The translations under genes were made by a program, and so were the position numbers. Positions 5,586-6,537 of a stretch of 6,537 nucleotides of DNA are shown here, piece after piece (within the stretch, counting starts at the first letter, position 1; each line of letters begins with the position of its first letter). Location of the stretch: contig JAHJRU010000129.1 in the NCBI GenBank assembly GCA_018830745.1, positions 1 to 6,537 on the forward strand, read 5' to 3'. This DNA is from Chloroflexota bacterium. Its GTDB lineage: Bacteria; Chloroflexota; Dehalococcoidia; Dehalococcoidales; JAHJRU01. The notes under the pieces are model-generated. The model had not been told where the DNA came from. It did not search any database and was given only the letters and a program-made list of their open reading frames with translations.

Positions 5586-5600
5586 CTTAGCTTCCTCCCT
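5583..5600 (-). promoter_or_regulatory. hisA ribosome binding site before ATA
   Basis: On the minus strand AGGGAGG (5600-5594) is followed by 8 nt and then ATA (5585-5583), aligned with Met1 of HisA. No ATG, GTG or TTG occurs in frame between this site and the conserved IPAID segment. Confidence 0.55.
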
Positions 5601-5616
5601 GTTTGTTGTCGGCTGT

Positions 5617-5625
5617 ATTATAACA
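5617..5625 (-). promoter_or_regulatory. Extended -10 promoter of hisA-hisI
   Basis: The minus strand reads TGTTATAAT at 5625-5617, a perfect TATAAT with the extended -10 TGn element. No TTGACA-like box is found 16-18 bp upstream, as can occur with extended -10 promoters. The predicted start near 5610 puts the GTG at 5636 outside the transcript. Confidence 0.5.
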
Positions 5626-5676
5626 TTATTGCCCACAGGATATATAGCCTGTAAGATGAAAGAAGAGTAAAGGGTA

Positions 5677-5704
5677 TTGACAAATAAAAATAGCGGGTTA
5701 AAAT
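5677..5704 (+). promoter_or_regulatory. Promoter of the small acidic protein gene
   Basis: A perfect TTGACA (5677-5682) and TAAAAT (5699-5704) are 16 bp apart, nearly the same boxes as the rplU promoter. The predicted start near 5711 gives a leader of about 70 nt. A small dyad in the leader, GTGAC (5736-5740) with GTCAC (5748-5752), is probably too short to matter alone. Confidence 0.65.
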
Positions 5705-5779
5705 AAGCGCAGCATGTAGAACGACCTGAGTAAATGTGACATTGGGAGTCACCCGAATAACAAGGAGCAAAGAGACATT

Positions 5780-6064
5780 ATGAAATTAAATACCGTGCTT
5801 TCCTGGTTAAGTAACCTGTTTAATCCTCCGGAGGTAAGAAGAAAAAAGTTTCTGCAGAAGCAGTGGAATGAGATAGATGACATCCCCGCCATGATCCAGG
5901 GCAAGGGTAGTATCAGCACAGTGGTGGAAGAAGAAAGGGGGGAAGAAGAGGATGAGGAGGAGGAGGAAGCCAAACTGCGGGCGGAGATGAATATGCTGTT
6001 AGATGGAGTGGTTTCGGACATTAAACGCATCAAGGACATTGCCAATCGTCTTCAAACAGACTAA
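5780..6064 (+). CDS. Small, highly acidic protein of unknown function
   Basis: I do not recognise this 94-residue protein. It has three parts. The N-terminal helix (1-32) is amphipathic with VLSWLSNLF, followed by a basic patch RRKK (20-23). A linker (33-49) follows. An acidic run (50-63) has 12 Glu/Asp in 14 residues and leads into a predicted amphipathic helix, AEMNMLLDGVVSDIKRIKDIANRLQ (68-92), which could form a coiled coil. There is no signal peptide or Cys. It looks like a real gene because it has its own promoter, AAGGAG 12 nt before the ATG, and an intrinsic terminator about 57 nt after the stop. It is transcribed alone, divergent from hisA. A soluble adaptor or regulatory partner with a weak membrane-surface anchor is possible, but that is a guess. 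Confidence 0.75.
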   Translation: MKLNTVLSWLSNLFNPPEVRRKKFLQKQWNEIDDIPAMIQGKGSISTVVEEERGEEEDEEEEEAKLRAEMNMLLDGVVSDIKRIKDIANRLQTD

Positions 6065-6120
6065 AGCACGCCCTCTCTCCTGGGGAGTAAAGGCGGGTTC
6101 AAATCTCACCTAAAAATTAT

Positions 6121-6147
6121 AGCCCCGTCCGCCGGGGCTTTTTCTTT
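6121..6147 (+). terminator. Intrinsic terminator of the small acidic protein gene
   Basis: AGCCCCG (6121-6127) pairs with CGGGGCT (6133-6139) around a TCCGC loop, followed by TTTTCTTT. A-rich sequence (6112-6119) precedes the stem, so it may also act in the opposite direction. It separates the small gene from the acyl-CoA dehydrogenase promoter. Confidence 0.85.
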
Positions 6148-6163
6148 GCCGGCAGGCAATTCC

Positions 6164-6193
6164 TTGACACGGTTGTGGGGGAGTTGATAGACT
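6164..6193 (+). promoter_or_regulatory. Promoter of the acyl-CoA dehydrogenase gene
   Basis: A perfect TTGACA (6164-6169) is followed after 18 bp by TAGACT (6188-6193), which is preceded by TGA to give an extended -10. The predicted start near 6200 gives a leader of about 33 nt. The -10 box is the same hexamer as in the coaE promoter. Confidence 0.6.
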
Positions 6194-6232
6194 AAGTGTG
6201 TCTGTGAGCGGGCAAACGTAGTGAGGGCGAAA

Positions 6233-6537
6233 ATGGGTAACGGATTCCAGGGTGACCATCAGAAGTACCGCGATTCAATAAGAGAATTCGTCTACGGGGA
6301 GCTGGAAGTGCTGGCCGAGGAGATGGAGGAGACAAGACAGTATCCGCCGTCCCTCTGGGATAAGCTGCGGGAAAGAGATATTTTCCGTCTGGCCGTACCG
6401 GAAAAATACGGAGGCCTGGGGTTCAGTGACTCGGAATATTTCCCCATTCTGGAAGAGATAAGCAAATCGCATGGTGGGATACGGTTGCTGGTTCACGGTT
6501 GGAATGGTATCTGCCTGCATCCCTTGATGCACTTTGG
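6233..6537 (+). CDS. Acyl-CoA dehydrogenase, N-terminal part (cut by right edge)
   Basis: Flavoprotein of the acyl-CoA dehydrogenase family, which oxidises acyl-CoA thioesters to trans-2-enoyl-CoA with FAD. The 101 complete codons cover the N-terminal alpha-helical domain. PPSLWDKLRERDIFRLAVPEKYGGLGFSDSEYF is split by eye into LWDKLRE (about 43-49), the hallmark VPEKYGGLG (about 56-64) and EEISKSHGGIR (about 75-85). The catalytic Glu and FAD-binding regions lie beyond the edge, so the substrate cannot be told. The ATG at 6233 has GAGGG 5 nt upstream. It has its own promoter and is preceded by a terminator, so it starts a new transcription unit, possibly one for fatty-acid or aromatic-acid breakdown. 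A full-length member would be about 380-400 residues. Confidence 0.9.
   Translation, partial: MGNGFQGDHQKYRDSIREFVYGELEVLAEEMEETRQYPPSLWDKLRERDIFRLAVPEKYGGLGFSDSEYFPILEEISKSHGGIRLLVHGWNGICLHPLMHF

Noticed and set aside
5711..5779. Riboswitch in the leader of the small acidic protein gene
   Set aside because: Only a 5-bp dyad is visible, there is no anti-terminator arrangement, and no known riboswitch core was recognised.
6093..6109. T-arm-like sequence GCGGGTTCAAATCTCAC resembling the 3' part of a tRNA
   Set aside because: The stem pairs at only four of five positions including a G-U, the following seven bases have no matching acceptor strand upstream, and no anticodon arm or D arm can be built. 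It is probably chance; an old tRNA remnant cannot be excluded.
6275..6532. Minus-strand open frame of 85 codons near the right edge
   Set aside because: It is antisense to the acyl-CoA dehydrogenase frame, whose family motif VPEKYGGLG is clear.

Overview
The window looks like chromosomal sequence from a bacterium of moderate GC. It most resembles Chloroflexota, class Dehalococcoidia. This rests on protein flavour (L27, HisA and CoaE sequence types), the rplU-rpmA-rpmE-DUF1385 gene order, and the C-rich/G-rich palindromic repeats between genes. It is a judgement from memory, not a search. No phage, transposase, CRISPR array or complete RNA gene was seen.

Layout. (1) Positions 1-1811, minus strand: a translationally coupled AmmeMemoRadiSam pair. 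The radical SAM enzyme (amrS) comes first and overlaps by 4 nt the MEMO-family gene (amrB), which runs off the left edge just before its end. (2) 1812-2053: a divergent intergenic region holding promoters for both sides and three GC-rich hairpins, two of them carrying a near-identical 16-nt C-rich direct repeat. (3) 2054-3537, plus strand: coaE (coenzyme A synthesis), then rplU, rpmA and rpmE (ribosomal proteins L21, L27, L31), with a strong internal promoter at the coaE/rplU junction and a terminator after rpmE. (4) 3607-4506: a DUF1385 (YqhQ-type) membrane protein. Its stop codon overlaps that of the convergent hisI. (5) 5585-4503, minus strand: hisA then hisI, two steps of histidine biosynthesis. 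(6) 5677-6147: a self-contained unit of promoter, small very acidic unrecognised protein and intrinsic terminator. (7) 6164 to the right edge: promoter and N-terminal third of an acyl-CoA dehydrogenase.

The most notable thing is at the level of translation starts. rplU has no ATG, GTG or TTG where L21 must begin. Its Met1 position is an ATT placed 6 nt after a strong Shine-Dalgarno sequence and about 15 nt after the predicted transcription start. hisA looks similar, with an ATA at the family Met1 position 8 nt after AGGGAGG, while the only upstream GTG lies before the predicted transcript start. hisI starts at TTG or CTG. Conventional start calling would clip L21 and extend HisA. No wholly new multi-gene system is evident. 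The candidates worth follow-up are the near-cognate starts, the AmmeMemoRadiSam pair (a conserved system of unresolved function), the palindrome array and the orphan acidic protein.
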